DNA of 64,000 nucleotides from Kiloniella majae (GTDB taxonomy: Bacteria > Pseudomonadota > Alphaproteobacteria > Kiloniellales > Kiloniellaceae), in NCBI RefSeq assembly GCF_002118315.1, contig NZ_MTSZ01000003.1, forward strand, positions 186,001 through 250,000. Reading direction: 5' to 3'. Shown here in pieces: positions 39,512 through 48,030 of this stretch; position 1 is the stretch's first letter; every line of letters begins with the position of its first letter. A model generated the notes under the pieces. It worked only from the letters and a program-made list of their open reading frames with translations, made no database searches and was not told the DNA's origin. The position numbers were made by a program, and so were the translations under genes.

Positions 39512-40381
39512 TTAGTTACTGAGCATTTCATCTACGGCCTTTAGTTCGGCTAGTAAGTCTGGCGTCGGTTTCCCATCGACTTCAAGTCCAGAGATTTCTT
39601 GAAACAGACTTATCGCAGCAACAGCTTCGTGATCAATCTCACCGTCGATCCGTCCAGGATCAAAGTTCAGGCTCGCAAGCAACCCTTCAATTTCTTTCAA
39701 CTGTTCAACCCGCATGCCGTAAGGCGAGCTAGCATTGGGGTTTGGCTCATCTTTTGCCTGTGCAACGGGGGGCGGAGTCTCTTCAGGGTTTTCAGTGAAA
39801 ATCGAATCATTACCGACAAAGAAAACAGCCAATACTCCGAGGAACAGTACAGCTGCGACAGTAACCATCTTGGCGAGTGAATAGCCCTTCTTGGGTCGTG
39901 CGACCGCATCTTTGGGATCTGCGGTTGGAGATTTGATAGGCCCTTTAGCCTTACTTGTACTTTTATCAGACTGGGATGGTGTTACTTTTTTATTGGTTAC
40001 TTTGTCTTCCGTTTCCTTTGTCGAACCAGATGCGGGGCCAACAGTTATTTTTGTTGCACCCTTTGAGGTTCCGTTTGCAGGTTCAGATTTACTCTTTTCC
40101 ACAACTCTTTTTGCTTTTGCGGTAACTGTTTTAGCAACAGGTCCTGTCTTTTTTGTATCACCTGTCGTTTTTTCTTTCTCTGCAGGTGTTGCAGAAGCGG
40201 TTGTTTTCTTGGGTCCGGCTGCTTTCTTTGCGGCAGGCTTCTTTGTCGAAGCTGGCGTGCTTTTTTCTTGAGGCTTTGCCTTGGCAGAAGATTTCTTCGC
40301 AGTGGTTTTGCGTGTCGTCTGCTGGCGCGATTTGCGGCTGGTTGGCTTTTCGTCTTCAGACTTAAGCTTATCGTCGCTCAT
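39512..40381 (-). CDS. Membrane-anchored basic protein with C-terminal peptidoglycan-binding-like domain
   Basis: 289 residues from the ATG at 40381, with GGGA about 9 bp before. Residues 1-170 are low complexity, rich in Lys, Thr, Ala, Ser and Pro, and strongly basic, like histone-H1-type tails. One membrane span follows (about 172-190, MVTVAAVLFLGVLAVFFVG), then a short linker and a C-terminal domain (about 218-289: YGMRVEQLKEIEGLLASLNFDPGRIDG... and LFQEISGLEVDGKPTPDLL) matching the PG_binding_1 helical pattern. Inferred topology: basic tail in the cytoplasm, binding domain in the periplasm. It could link the cell wall to nucleoid or ribosomes; this is speculation. Function not recognised. 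Confidence 0.78.
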   Translation of the reverse strand: MSDDKLKSEDEKPTSRKSRQQTTRKTTAKKSSAKAKPQEKSTPASTKKPAAKKAAGPKKTTASATPAEKEKTTGDTKKTGPVAKTVTAKAKRVVEKSKSEPANGTSKGATKITVGPASGSTKETEDKVTNKKVTPSQSDKSTSKAKGPIKSPTADPKDAVARPKKGYSLAKMVTVAAVLFLGVLAVFFVGNDSIFTENPEETPPPVAQAKDEPNPNASSPYGMRVEQLKEIEGLLASLNFDPGRIDGEIDHEAVAAISLFQEISGLEVDGKPTPDLLAELKAVDEMLSN

Positions 40382-40607
40382 CAATTGCAGTTCCCTGTGT
40401 TCTAGATTCGGCGTTTTAAGAGCAAGAATTGCTCCGGGTGGGTGCCTTTAATTGGCATGTTTTATTTGATCGCCCCTCGTTATTTCAAACAAGGATAATC
40501 AATATCAGGGTAAGGGGTAAAGCATTCAGGTTTAAAAGAGGTAAATATCCGTAAAGAAAGGTGAAAAAAATAATTAAAAAAATGTGGTAAAAAATGTCTT
40601 TCTCCCA

Positions 40608-40635
40608 TTGACTTCCTCGGAAGTAACGCTATTTT
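40608..40635 (+). promoter_or_regulatory. Promoter of tRNA-Gln
   Basis: TTGACT, 16-base spacer, TATTTT. The last base lies 15 bp before the tRNA, placing the start of transcription near 40642. Confidence 0.65.
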
Positions 40636-40650
40636 CTCTCCCACATCTGA

Positions 40651-40725
40651 TGGGACGTCGCCAAGTGGTAAGGCACCGCTTTTTGGTAGCGGCATTCGCA
40701 GGTTCGAATCCTGCCGTCCCAGCCA
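40651..40725 (+). tRNA. tRNA-Gln (anticodon UUG)
   Basis: 75 nucleotides with the CCA end encoded. Acceptor arms TGGGACG / CGTCCCA, D arm CGCCAAGTGGTAAGGC, anticodon stem CCGCT / AGCGG around loop TTTTGGT (anticodon TTG at positions 34-36), T arm GCAGGTTCGAATCCTGC. All stems pair perfectly. A promoter lies upstream and a terminator follows at 40729. No integrase or repeated att-like sequence was seen nearby. Confidence 0.97.
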
Positions 40726-40728
40726 ACG

Positions 40729-40759
40729 AAAAAGATCCCTAATTTTTAGGGATCTTTTT
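40729..40759 (+). terminator. Terminator after tRNA-Gln
   Basis: Stem AAAAAGATCCCTAA / TTAGGGATCTTTTT, perfect 14 bp with a 3-base loop, ending in five T then CTTTATT. Confidence 0.92.
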
Positions 40760-41008
40760 CTTTATTAGCGCTATGACAACGTCGATGTGTTTTGTTATTG
40801 GCTATTAAGTATTTATTTTCGTTTGCTTTATCACCTGCACTAAGCTCGGTTTTATCCTGTTCAGGTTGTATCTGTTCATTTTCCCTAACTATGTTAGTCT
40901 TTTAAAAATATCTTTTTGAGGAAATGATCCAAAAAAATTTTCTGACTGTTATGAGGTAGTTCAAACTATCTCTATCATTTCAATGATAAAAAACGGGGAT
41001 GAGCCATC

Positions 41009-41692
41009 ATGTCTGCAGAGTTTCGAGTCGTACCGTTCGCTGGATTACCTGACTATTCAGAAGAGAGAAGGTTGCAATGTTCTCGTGAGTTTCTTTTGTT
41101 GATGCAGGGGCGCAGAACGATCCGTGATTTTTCATCAAGATCCGTTGACCGGAATATTATTGAGAATGCTGTGCAAACAGCAGGTTTAGCTCCTTCAGGG
41201 GCAAATAAACAACCTTGGCATTTTGCGATTGTCAGTAATCCCGAGATGAAAAGAAAAATCCGCGAAGCCGCGGAGATTGAAGAAGAAGAGTTCTACGCTG
41301 GGAAAGCCGGGGAGGTCTGGTTAAAGGATCTGGCACCGCTTGGAACCGATCCAAATAAACCCTTTTTGGAAATTGCCCCCTATCTGATTGTTGTTTTTCA
41401 ACAAAATTATGACATTGATTCGAATACAGGCGACAAAATCAAACACTACTATATACAGGAATCAGTGGGCTTGGCCTGTGGGTTTCTTATTACAGCGCTG
41501 CACAATGCTGGTTTGGCAACCTTGACGCACACACCAAGCCCGATGGGATTTTTGAGGGATCTATTGGGGCGACCCAAACATGAAAAACCAGTTATGATTA
41601 TCGTTGCGGGACACCCGTCTGACGCAGCAACTGTTCCCGAAGAAGCTCTGAATAAAAAAAGCCTGGATATCATTACGAGTTGGTTTGATTAA
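41009..41692 (+). CDS. Nitroreductase-fold flavoprotein, iodotyrosine deiodinase-like
   Basis: 227 residues. FMN-binding nitroreductase fold with the deiodinase (IYD) pattern: YSEERRLQCSREFLLLMQGRRTIRDFSSR, AGLAPSGANKQPWHFAIV, and C-terminal LGRPKHEKPVMIIVAGHPS. From memory of the mammalian enzyme, the three residues that hold the halotyrosine zwitterion (E153, Y157, K178) align with E92, Y96 and K117 here, with the same spacing. The enzyme would reductively remove halogen from iodo- or bromotyrosine. Bacterial homologues are known but the natural role is uncertain. The gene is monocistronic and its 3' end overlaps the convergent GNAT gene by 20 bp. Confidence 0.82.
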   Translation: MSAEFRVVPFAGLPDYSEERRLQCSREFLLLMQGRRTIRDFSSRSVDRNIIENAVQTAGLAPSGANKQPWHFAIVSNPEMKRKIREAAEIEEEEFYAGKAGEVWLKDLAPLGTDPNKPFLEIAPYLIVVFQQNYDIDSNTGDKIKHYYIQESVGLACGFLITALHNAGLATLTHTPSPMGFLRDLLGRPKHEKPVMIIVAGHPSDAATVPEEALNKKSLDIITSWFD

Positions 41693-42434
41693 ACCGTTTA
41701 ATTTCTCGTTTATGCAGCCTGTTCTTGGCGTAATCATTGGCAAAATCAGTCAAGCTGGTGACCTGCTGACCGTCAGGTTTGAAATTATCTTTTGCTAGCC
41801 AGCGGGCGAAGGCCTGCTCCATGATCGGCCATTCTGAATCAAGGATAGAGAACCAGGCTGTATCTCTACTTCTCGCCTTAACCACGCCTGCTTGCCGAAA
41901 AGTACCTTCGTAAGTGAAGCCCAAACGTTTTGCTGCGGCTTTTGATCCCTCGTTCAGGGCATTGCACTTCCATTCATAACGCCGATAGCCAAGTTCAACA
42001 AAAACATGGCGCATCATTAGATACATTGCTTCTGTCGCAATTGCGGTTTTTTGTAACGTAGGCGAAAAGTTAATATGACCAACCTCTATTGAACCTGCTG
42101 CTGGTGTAATGCGAAGGTAGCTTGCTACACCGAGGGCTTTGCTCGTTCTTTTATCAATGATTGTGTAAAAAAGTGGATCGTTCTTTGCTGCCATATCAAT
42201 GACCCACTCTCGATAATTTTCGAATTTTTCAAAAGGGCCATAGGGAAGATAGGTCCATATTTGATGATCTTTGCTAAGAGTGTTTGCTCCAAAGAGATCC
42301 TCTGTGTGGCGAAGAGGGTCCAGCTTCTCAAGTTTACAGTAAAGTCCATCAATCGCAGTGAACGTTGGGCGTTGCGGTTCTATCCAGTTCTGTACAATCG
42401 GGCCAATTGGTTGCCCGAGAGAGTTTTTACACAT
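41673..42434 (-). CDS. GNAT N-acetyltransferase, RimJ-like
   Basis: 253 residues. GNAT family of the RimJ/YdaF type: FENYREWVIDMAAKNDPLFYTIID, then SIEVGHINFSPTLQKTAIATEAMYLMMRHVF (acetyl-CoA site) and WKCNALNEGSKAAAKRLGFTYEGTFRQAGVVKARSRDTAWFSI. This longer form, with an extended N-terminus and the RDTAW motif, is a common uncharacterised group in proteobacteria. Substrate unknown. It overlaps the convergent flavoprotein gene by 20 bp at the 3' end. Confidence 0.88.
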   Translation of the reverse strand: MCKNSLGQPIGPIVQNWIEPQRPTFTAIDGLYCKLEKLDPLRHTEDLFGANTLSKDHQIWTYLPYGPFEKFENYREWVIDMAAKNDPLFYTIIDKRTSKALGVASYLRITPAAGSIEVGHINFSPTLQKTAIATEAMYLMMRHVFVELGYRRYEWKCNALNEGSKAAAKRLGFTYEGTFRQAGVVKARSRDTAWFSILDSEWPIMEQAFARWLAKDNFKPDGQQVTSLTDFANDYAKNRLHKREIKRFNQTNS

Positions 42435-42625
42435 TCTTTGTTATCCGTATGGTGAGAATGCCCATAGCTAGCCATCAAATGGCTCTGGGGTGTAGAGCCA
42501 TTTATTTATTAATAATAGAGCCGCTTTTCGTCAGGGTAATTAATATTACCCGACACATTCTCTATGATTGTGTAGTGGGGCGTGCTTTACTATACCTCGT
42601 TGATATTTTGAATGGGGGCAGATCA

Positions 42626-43522
42626 TTGGCAGATAAAATCGATTTTAGTACATGGTGGCACGAAGATCCGGGAGCAATTGGCTTTACGCATGCCATGAAG
42701 ATGGAGCTTTTGCACAGTGAGCAAAGCCCGTTTCAAAAAATTGAAATCTATGACCATAAGGATTTTGGGCGTGTTCTGGTCCTGGATGATTTAATTCAGG
42801 CGTCGGAAGCTGATGAGTTTATCTATCATGAGATGGCTGTTCATGTGCCTGTTCTTGGGCGCAAGCGAGAAAACTTGCGTGCGTTGATTGTTGGCGGCGG
42901 GGATGGGGGACTTCTGCGGGAACTCTTGGTTCATGACAATATTGAAAAAGTTGTCATGGCAGAGATTGATCGTCGGGTTATTGAACTCAGCAACGAATAT
43001 CTGGCGATTAACGGCGATTACAATGATCCTCGGGTTGAATTGATTTGCGATGATGCTGCCCGCTATGTAATTGACGCACTGGGAAGAAAAGAACAGTTTG
43101 ACCTTATCTTTATGGATATTACCGAGCCTGTAGGGCCGTCAGCCAGTCTCTTTACCGAGGAGTTTTTGGATAATCTGGTTGCTATTCTTAAAGACGATGG
43201 GGTCTGCATCGATTCTGATAGTATCTTTATTGGGAAAGATCGCATCAGGTTTTTACAGGAAGCTTCCAGTGAAGAAGAACACAGCCTGCTTGAGATTATG
43301 CGCAGTGGTCGTTTCTTCCCTCATTTGGATGTCTATCGTTCGATTGTCCCAATGTATCCCGGGGCAGAATTCGGCTTTTTCTTGTATAGTAAAGACGGAT
43401 ATAATTATTCGAACCCCTATGTTGAACATGATGGTAAGCATTATAACGCAGCAGTTCATAAAGGGGCTTTTGCTCTTCCCAACTGGTGGAAGAACGAACT
43501 GGGGTTCGGCAAAAAAGGCTAA
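42626..43522 (+). CDS. speE: Spermidine synthase-like polyamine aminopropyltransferase
   Basis: 298 residues from TTG 42626, which has GGGGGC 7 bp upstream; reading further 5' adds over 80 residues without homology. Landmarks: FQKIEIYDHKDFGRVLVLDDLIQASEADEFIYHEMAVH, the SAM-site RALIVGGGDGGLLRELLVHD, EIDRRVIELSNEYL and the catalytic aspartate in LIFMDITEPVGPS (usually DxTDPxGP, here MDITEP). It transfers aminopropyl from decarboxylated SAM to putrescine. No speD neighbour is present, so the exact acceptor is unsure. Divergent from the GNAT gene. Confidence 0.88.
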   Translation: MADKIDFSTWWHEDPGAIGFTHAMKMELLHSEQSPFQKIEIYDHKDFGRVLVLDDLIQASEADEFIYHEMAVHVPVLGRKRENLRALIVGGGDGGLLRELLVHDNIEKVVMAEIDRRVIELSNEYLAINGDYNDPRVELICDDAARYVIDALGRKEQFDLIFMDITEPVGPSASLFTEEFLDNLVAILKDDGVCIDSDSIFIGKDRIRFLQEASSEEEHSLLEIMRSGRFFPHLDVYRSIVPMYPGAEFGFFLYSKDGYNYSNPYVEHDGKHYNAAVHKGAFALPNWWKNELGFGKKG

Positions 43523-43604
43523 TCATCTTGCGTATTGAGTAATATGGTTGCCTTCAATGCAACGCTATAAAGAAAGTTCAGTATTAGGTGTTTAGGCGGA
43601 GACC

Positions 43605-44048
43605 ATGGTGGAAATTTATGTAGACGGCGATGCCTGTCCGGTAAAGGATGAGGTTGTTAAGGTTGCCGAACGGCATAATCTCAAGGTTCATATGGTTAGT
43701 AATACCTGGCTCAGATATGGTCGACATCCTCTCGTCACGTCTGTGGTTGTTCCCGAGGAACCTGACGCCGCAGATATCTGGATTGCGGAAAATATCAAAC
43801 AGGGGGATATTGCTATAACGGCTGATATCCCGCTTGCATCCCGTTGTGTAGCAGAGGGGGCAAAGGTACTGGACCCCAAAGGGAAAATCTTTACGGAAGA
43901 TGCTATCGGGATGACACTCGCTGTCAGGGATTTGATGACAAATCTACGCGAAAGCGGAGAAGTGAAAAGTTATTCACCTGCTTTTACAAAACAGGATCGA
44001 TCGCGCTTCCTGTCGTCCCTTGACCAGCTTATTCACAAGAAAAACTAA
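43605..44048 (+). CDS. YaiI/YqxD family protein (UPF0178)
   Basis: 147 residues, the standard size. N-terminal IYVDGDACPVKDEVVKVAERH, then ADIWIAENIKQGDIAITADIPLASRCVAEGAKVLDPKG and the C-terminal FTKQDRSRFLSSLDQLI. The acidic residues fit a PIN-like nuclease fold, but activity is unproven for the family. AGGCGGAG lies before the ATG. It follows speE by 82 bp and precedes the sensor kinase. Confidence 0.93.
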   Translation: MVEIYVDGDACPVKDEVVKVAERHNLKVHMVSNTWLRYGRHPLVTSVVVPEEPDAADIWIAENIKQGDIAITADIPLASRCVAEGAKVLDPKGKIFTEDAIGMTLAVRDLMTNLRESGEVKSYSPAFTKQDRSRFLSSLDQLIHKKN

Positions 44049-44095
44049 CACGGTAATGATGCAGGATCATCGAACAGAGACTTGCCCGAAATGAT

Positions 44096-45892
44096 ATGTC
44101 TTTAATCCCCAGAAAAATTTCATGGAAAGTATTTTCGCTCTGGCTTGGGGGGCTTGGCTTCGGGATAGCCGTTGTTTATGGAGCTGGTTATTGGGTTGGA
44201 CTTATTGCTGCGCGCGACTTGTCGACGATCGGGCAAGAAAGATTATCATTATATGAGGGTACGTTACGTTCTGCGCTGGAAAAACATCGCTACCTTCCTT
44301 TTGTTCTTTCGCGAGATGAAGGGATTAAAAACTTACTGAGCGAAAATGAGGGTCGAGAAGGTGTTGCGATAGCTGTAAATCGGTCATTGAGTGCAACCAA
44401 TCAAAAAGCTGAATCAGACGTTCTTTATGTTTTGAATAGTAAGGGGACCACTCTTGCCGCTTCGAATTGGCTAGAAGACAGATCTTTTGTTGGGCACAAC
44501 TATGCCTTTCGTCCTTATTACAAAGACGCCATCGCGGGGCGTGAATCTGGTTTCTTCGCTGTTGGAGCCACGACAGGTGTGCCAGGTTATTTTATGTCTC
44601 ATGCCGTTCAGGATAATACCGGGGTCAGAGGTGTTATTGTTGCAAAGGTTGATATGAGGCCATTGCAGAAGCAGTGGCACGATGGGGGGGAGCATGTTTT
44701 TGTGGCAGATGAAAACGGAGTTATTTTTCTTTCCAGTCGGGATGATTGGCGCTATCGAACTATTTCCTCTGTTGATGATGTTGCGTTAGCTCGTATCAGG
44801 AGTAATCGCCAATTTGGTGGCGCGGAATTATTGCCGCTTAATTTGCGCTTTCATCAAACCCTTAATCGGAAAATTTTTGAAATTGATGGGCAAAAGTACC
44901 TAGTGTTGACGCGCAAAACCGGGAAGCCTGGGTGGGTAATGCACTTTTTAACTCCCTTGGCTCTTGTCGAAGAAAAGCAACGAACAGCTTGGATTAGTGG
45001 TACTGTTTTATTGATGCTGATTTTTATGGGGAGCCTTTTCCTGCGAGAGCGCCGACAAAAATTAAGGTCAGCTCAACGGGCGCGACAGGCTGATCGTTTT
45101 CAGGTTATCAATAAAAAATTACAACTGGAAATCGATGAGAGAAAGCGAACGGAAACACAACTTCTTAAAACACAGGAAGATTTAGTTCAGACAGGTAAAC
45201 TCGCTGCCTTGGGGCAAATGTCGACCGCAATCGCCCATGAGATTAACCAGCCAATGGCCGCTATACGGACTTTCGCTGCCAGTGCCCGTTTACTTCTTGC
45301 CAAGGGGAAAAAAGACAGTGTGAAAGAGTCTTTGGTAGAGATCTCGTCATTGACGGAGCGAATGAGTAACATCACCGGGGAATTGAAAAGCTTCGCGCAA
45401 AAAGCCCCTGTTGAATATCATAAAGTTGACCTGAGAGAGGCTTTAACAAACGCGATTAATTTGATGGAAACGGTTTGGGAACCGGGTGAGATTAATCTGC
45501 ATTTTCAGGATCTTGAAGCATCCGTTTTTGTCAAAGGCGATCTTATTCGCTTAGAGCAGGTTTTTGTAAATCTGTTGCGTAATGCCGCGGATGCTTTGGT
45601 AGAGCAAAAAGAAAAGAAAATTTCTGTTTATCTCCGGCATATTAATCAGGTTGCTATCGTTATTGTTGAGGATAATGGAACAGGTATCGATCCTAAGAAT
45701 CTGGATCAAATTTTCGATCCTTTCTTTACGACAAAAGAGGTTGGTGAAGGCGTTGGTTTAGGTCTGTCGATCAGCTATGGCATTGTTAAAGATTTTGGCG
45801 GCAGCATCCGGGTTGAAAATACGGAAAAGTCTGGGGCCAGATTTATTGTTGAGTTTGCGTCTGTTGTTCCTTTATCCGCACTTGCTTTATAA
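44096..45892 (+). CDS. dctB: DctB-like sensor histidine kinase
   Basis: 598 residues. Membrane span 1 (about 12-34) and span 2 (about 296-316, TAWISGTVLLMLIFMGSLFL) flank a periplasmic double-Cache-like sensor domain with YFMSHAVQDNTGVRGVIVAKVD, typical of dicarboxylate sensors. Then come a coiled coil, the phosphoacceptor H381 (AIAHEINQPMAAIRTFA) and the ATPase domain with N, G1 and G2 boxes (LLRNAADAL, VEDNGTGID, GVGLGLSISYGIV). DctB proteins phosphorylate a sigma-54 activator, DctD. No DctD gene follows; the TRAP genes start 444 bp later. The partner must be elsewhere. Confidence 0.9.
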   Translation: MSLIPRKISWKVFSLWLGGLGFGIAVVYGAGYWVGLIAARDLSTIGQERLSLYEGTLRSALEKHRYLPFVLSRDEGIKNLLSENEGREGVAIAVNRSLSATNQKAESDVLYVLNSKGTTLAASNWLEDRSFVGHNYAFRPYYKDAIAGRESGFFAVGATTGVPGYFMSHAVQDNTGVRGVIVAKVDMRPLQKQWHDGGEHVFVADENGVIFLSSRDDWRYRTISSVDDVALARIRSNRQFGGAELLPLNLRFHQTLNRKIFEIDGQKYLVLTRKTGKPGWVMHFLTPLALVEEKQRTAWISGTVLLMLIFMGSLFLRERRQKLRSAQRARQADRFQVINKKLQLEIDERKRTETQLLKTQEDLVQTGKLAALGQMSTAIAHEINQPMAAIRTFAASARLLLAKGKKDSVKESLVEISSLTERMSNITGELKSFAQKAPVEYHKVDLREALTNAINLMETVWEPGEINLHFQDLEASVFVKGDLIRLEQVFVNLLRNAADALVEQKEKKISVYLRHINQVAIVIVEDNGTGIDPKNLDQIFDPFFTTKEVGEGVGLGLSISYGIVKDFGGSIRVENTEKSGARFIVEFASVVPLSALAL

Positions 45893-46336
45893 AAGTTTGT
45901 AATATTTAGATTGGGGCAATTTTCTTATTGAAATAGAAGTTTAGGTTTTCGCAAAATTCCACATAATTAACTAAACCTATTCTTTGTAGACTATATTCAG
46001 CTCAATTGTGTTCAACATTGCGTAAATTACACTTGCGAAGCCATATTTTTGACTAATTAAATCTCCGTAAGGCTTTACTCTCCCTCTACATGAATCATCC
46101 GCAGATCCCAATCATAAAAATAATTATGGATTTGTATTTGAGCTGGGAGAGAAGGGCGAGGCAGATAACTTAGGGAAATAGTTACATGCTTTTCCAAAGT
46201 TATATTTAGTTCCTGATTATTTTACAGCGTCAGATTTGATTCTTTTGATTCAATTCGCCCCGATTTTGGGTGTTGCGAGTTGGAGTTTATCAAAAACAAG
46301 CACCTTAACTCTATGGGCCAAATTTGAGGAACGAAA
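45893..46336. other. Intergenic region before dctP (444 bp)
   Basis: AT-rich, no convincing coding sequence. No sigma-54 GG-N10-GC element or good -35/-10 pair was found. The GAGGAA ribosome site of dctP lies at 46327. Presumably holds the dctP promoter and operator sites that cannot be named from sequence. Confidence 0.5.
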
Positions 46337-47371
46337 ATGAAAATATTATTAGCAGGGCTGCTTTCAACAGTAATTAGTTTTGGGGCAAGCGCAGAAACAT
46401 GGAAATTTGCTTCAGAAGAAGATCGAAATGATGTTCAGGACATCTTTGCGCAAACTTTTGCGGATACGCTCAAAAAAGAATCTAACGGGGATATTCGTGT
46501 CAAAATTTACTATTACGGGCAACTGGGCACTGAAAACGATATTGTTGAATTAACAGCAAATGGCACTGTGCAATTTGTATCTGTTGGTACGGGGCACTTG
46601 GGTTCTTATATCCCTGAAGTACAGGCTTTAAGTGTACCGTACGTTTTGGGAACTGATACAGACACGGTTCGAAAAGTATTGACGGGTAGTAAAACGATTT
46701 ATAATGATCTGGCGGATCGTTTTGAAGCGGCAAATCTGAAGCTACTGACAATGATTTCCGAAGGTGAAATGGCGTGGGGTGCGAACAAAGCAATACGCAG
46801 CCCAGAGGATTTCGCGGGTCAAAAAATTCGGACTTTTACCTCTACCATTCCAGTAAAAACCTATGAGACATTTGGGGCGACACCAACACCGTTATCGTGG
46901 GGCGAAGTTTATGGTGCGCTTCAACTCAAAGCAATAGATGGCATGGTGAACCCGATTTACTTCATCTATAACGCAAAGTGGCATGAAGTTCAGGATTTCC
47001 TTATGTTTCCCGGGCAGCAACCCTATGTTGGTACAGTTTCTACTAATAGTAAATGGTTCAACGACTTGCCCAAGGATAAGCAGGAAATGGTCCTTAAAGC
47101 TATTAATGTTGCTGAACAAGCTGCACATGATTACCAGCTGAAAATCAATAAAGAAAACATGGATAAGATAATTGCAGAACGCCCAAACATGACGGTCGTA
47201 ACGCTCAATGCTGAAGAGCGTGCCCGTTTTAAGGAATTAAGTAAGGATTTACACGCCACTTACTATGACATTGTTGAGAACGCTTATAGTGGTGCTGAAA
47301 AGGCAACTGCACGCGACAATGCAAAGAAAATTCTGGAGAATTTGATCAAGGAAGTAAAAGAGGCTTCGTGA
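46337..47371 (+). CDS. dctP: TRAP transporter substrate-binding protein, DctP family
   Basis: 344 residues. Signal peptide (ILLAGLLSTVISFGASA, cut before ETWKF). Mature protein has the DctP pattern: FAQTFADTLKKESNGDIRVKIYYYGQLGTENDIVELTANGTVQFVSVG, then KIRTFTSTIPVKTYETFGATPTPLSWGEVYGALQLKAIDGMVNPI, which contains the carboxylate-binding arginine. It captures a C4-dicarboxylate or related acid in the periplasm for DctQM. A hairpin follows and should lower expression of dctQM relative to dctP. Confidence 0.93.
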   Translation: MKILLAGLLSTVISFGASAETWKFASEEDRNDVQDIFAQTFADTLKKESNGDIRVKIYYYGQLGTENDIVELTANGTVQFVSVGTGHLGSYIPEVQALSVPYVLGTDTDTVRKVLTGSKTIYNDLADRFEAANLKLLTMISEGEMAWGANKAIRSPEDFAGQKIRTFTSTIPVKTYETFGATPTPLSWGEVYGALQLKAIDGMVNPIYFIYNAKWHEVQDFLMFPGQQPYVGTVSTNSKWFNDLPKDKQEMVLKAINVAEQAAHDYQLKINKENMDKIIAERPNMTVVTLNAEERARFKELSKDLHATYYDIVENAYSGAEKATARDNAKKILENLIKEVKEAS

Positions 47372-47389
47372 TGCTGAAGCAATAATACT

Positions 47390-47431
47390 AAAAGCGTGAA
47401 GCTATTTTGTATCATTTGGTTTCACGCTTTT
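47390..47431 (+). terminator. Attenuating hairpin between dctP and dctQ
   Basis: Stem AAAAGCGTGAA / TTCACGCTTTT, 11 bp perfect with a 20-base loop and a short T stretch. It lies 60 bp before dctQ and is expected to let dctP exceed dctQM. Confidence 0.7.
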
Positions 47432-47490
47432 ACCTTCAAATTTAAACGCCTGGATAGTTTCGGGTGATCAGAACCCAGGGGTAAAAGCTT

Positions 47491-48006
47491 GTGAAATACT
47501 TATTTGAAAAAATTAATAAGCTTACTGAAACGCTAGAAAAGTTAGTGGTTTTTTCTGCGATATTGTTGATGATGATTAATTCAACAGCGAATGCCATTGG
47601 GCGATATGCCTTTCACAAAAGTTTGTACTTTTCCGAGGAGCTCAATCAATTTTTAATTGTTACTATTACCTTCATTGGTTTTGCGTATGCGGTTCGTATG
47701 GGACGTAACATTAGAATGACGGCCCTCTATGATACCTTTGGGCCTGTAGCGAAAAAGGTGGTATCCACCCTGATTTCACTCACGACAGCTATGCTGATGT
47801 TCTATTTGGCCTACAAAGCGGTGTTTTATGTGGTTGAACTCCATGAAATCAACCGGTTAAGTCCTGCCTTACAGCTACCTGTATATACTGTTTACGCCAT
47901 TATTCCACTGGGTTTGGGTGTTGCTGGGCTGCAATACCTAATCGCATTTTTGATGAACGTTACTCACAAAGAGATCTACCTCTCCTACGACGTGACAGAT
48001 AGTTAA
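47491..48006 (+). CDS. dctQ: TRAP transporter small membrane subunit, DctQ family
   Basis: 171 residues with four membrane spans (about 18-40, 53-75, 90-115, 130-155), the DctQ topology. Contains RYAFHKSLYFSEELNQFLIVTITFIGFAYAVRMGRNIRM. The start is GTG at 47491 with AGGGG about 10 bp upstream; no closer ATG gives the N-terminal helix. It couples the DctM channel subunit. 24 bp before dctM. Confidence 0.93.
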   Translation: MKYLFEKINKLTETLEKLVVFSAILLMMINSTANAIGRYAFHKSLYFSEELNQFLIVTITFIGFAYAVRMGRNIRMTALYDTFGPVAKKVVSTLISLTTAMLMFYLAYKAVFYVVELHEINRLSPALQLPVYTVYAIIPLGLGVAGLQYLIAFLMNVTHKEIYLSYDVTDS

Positions 48007-48030
48007 ACGATAGATTTACGGTGGGTTACT

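Noticed and set aside
40651-40760. tRNA-Gln as a phage or island attachment site
   Set aside because: No integrase nearby and no duplicated tRNA 3' end was seen; both flanks are ordinary genes.
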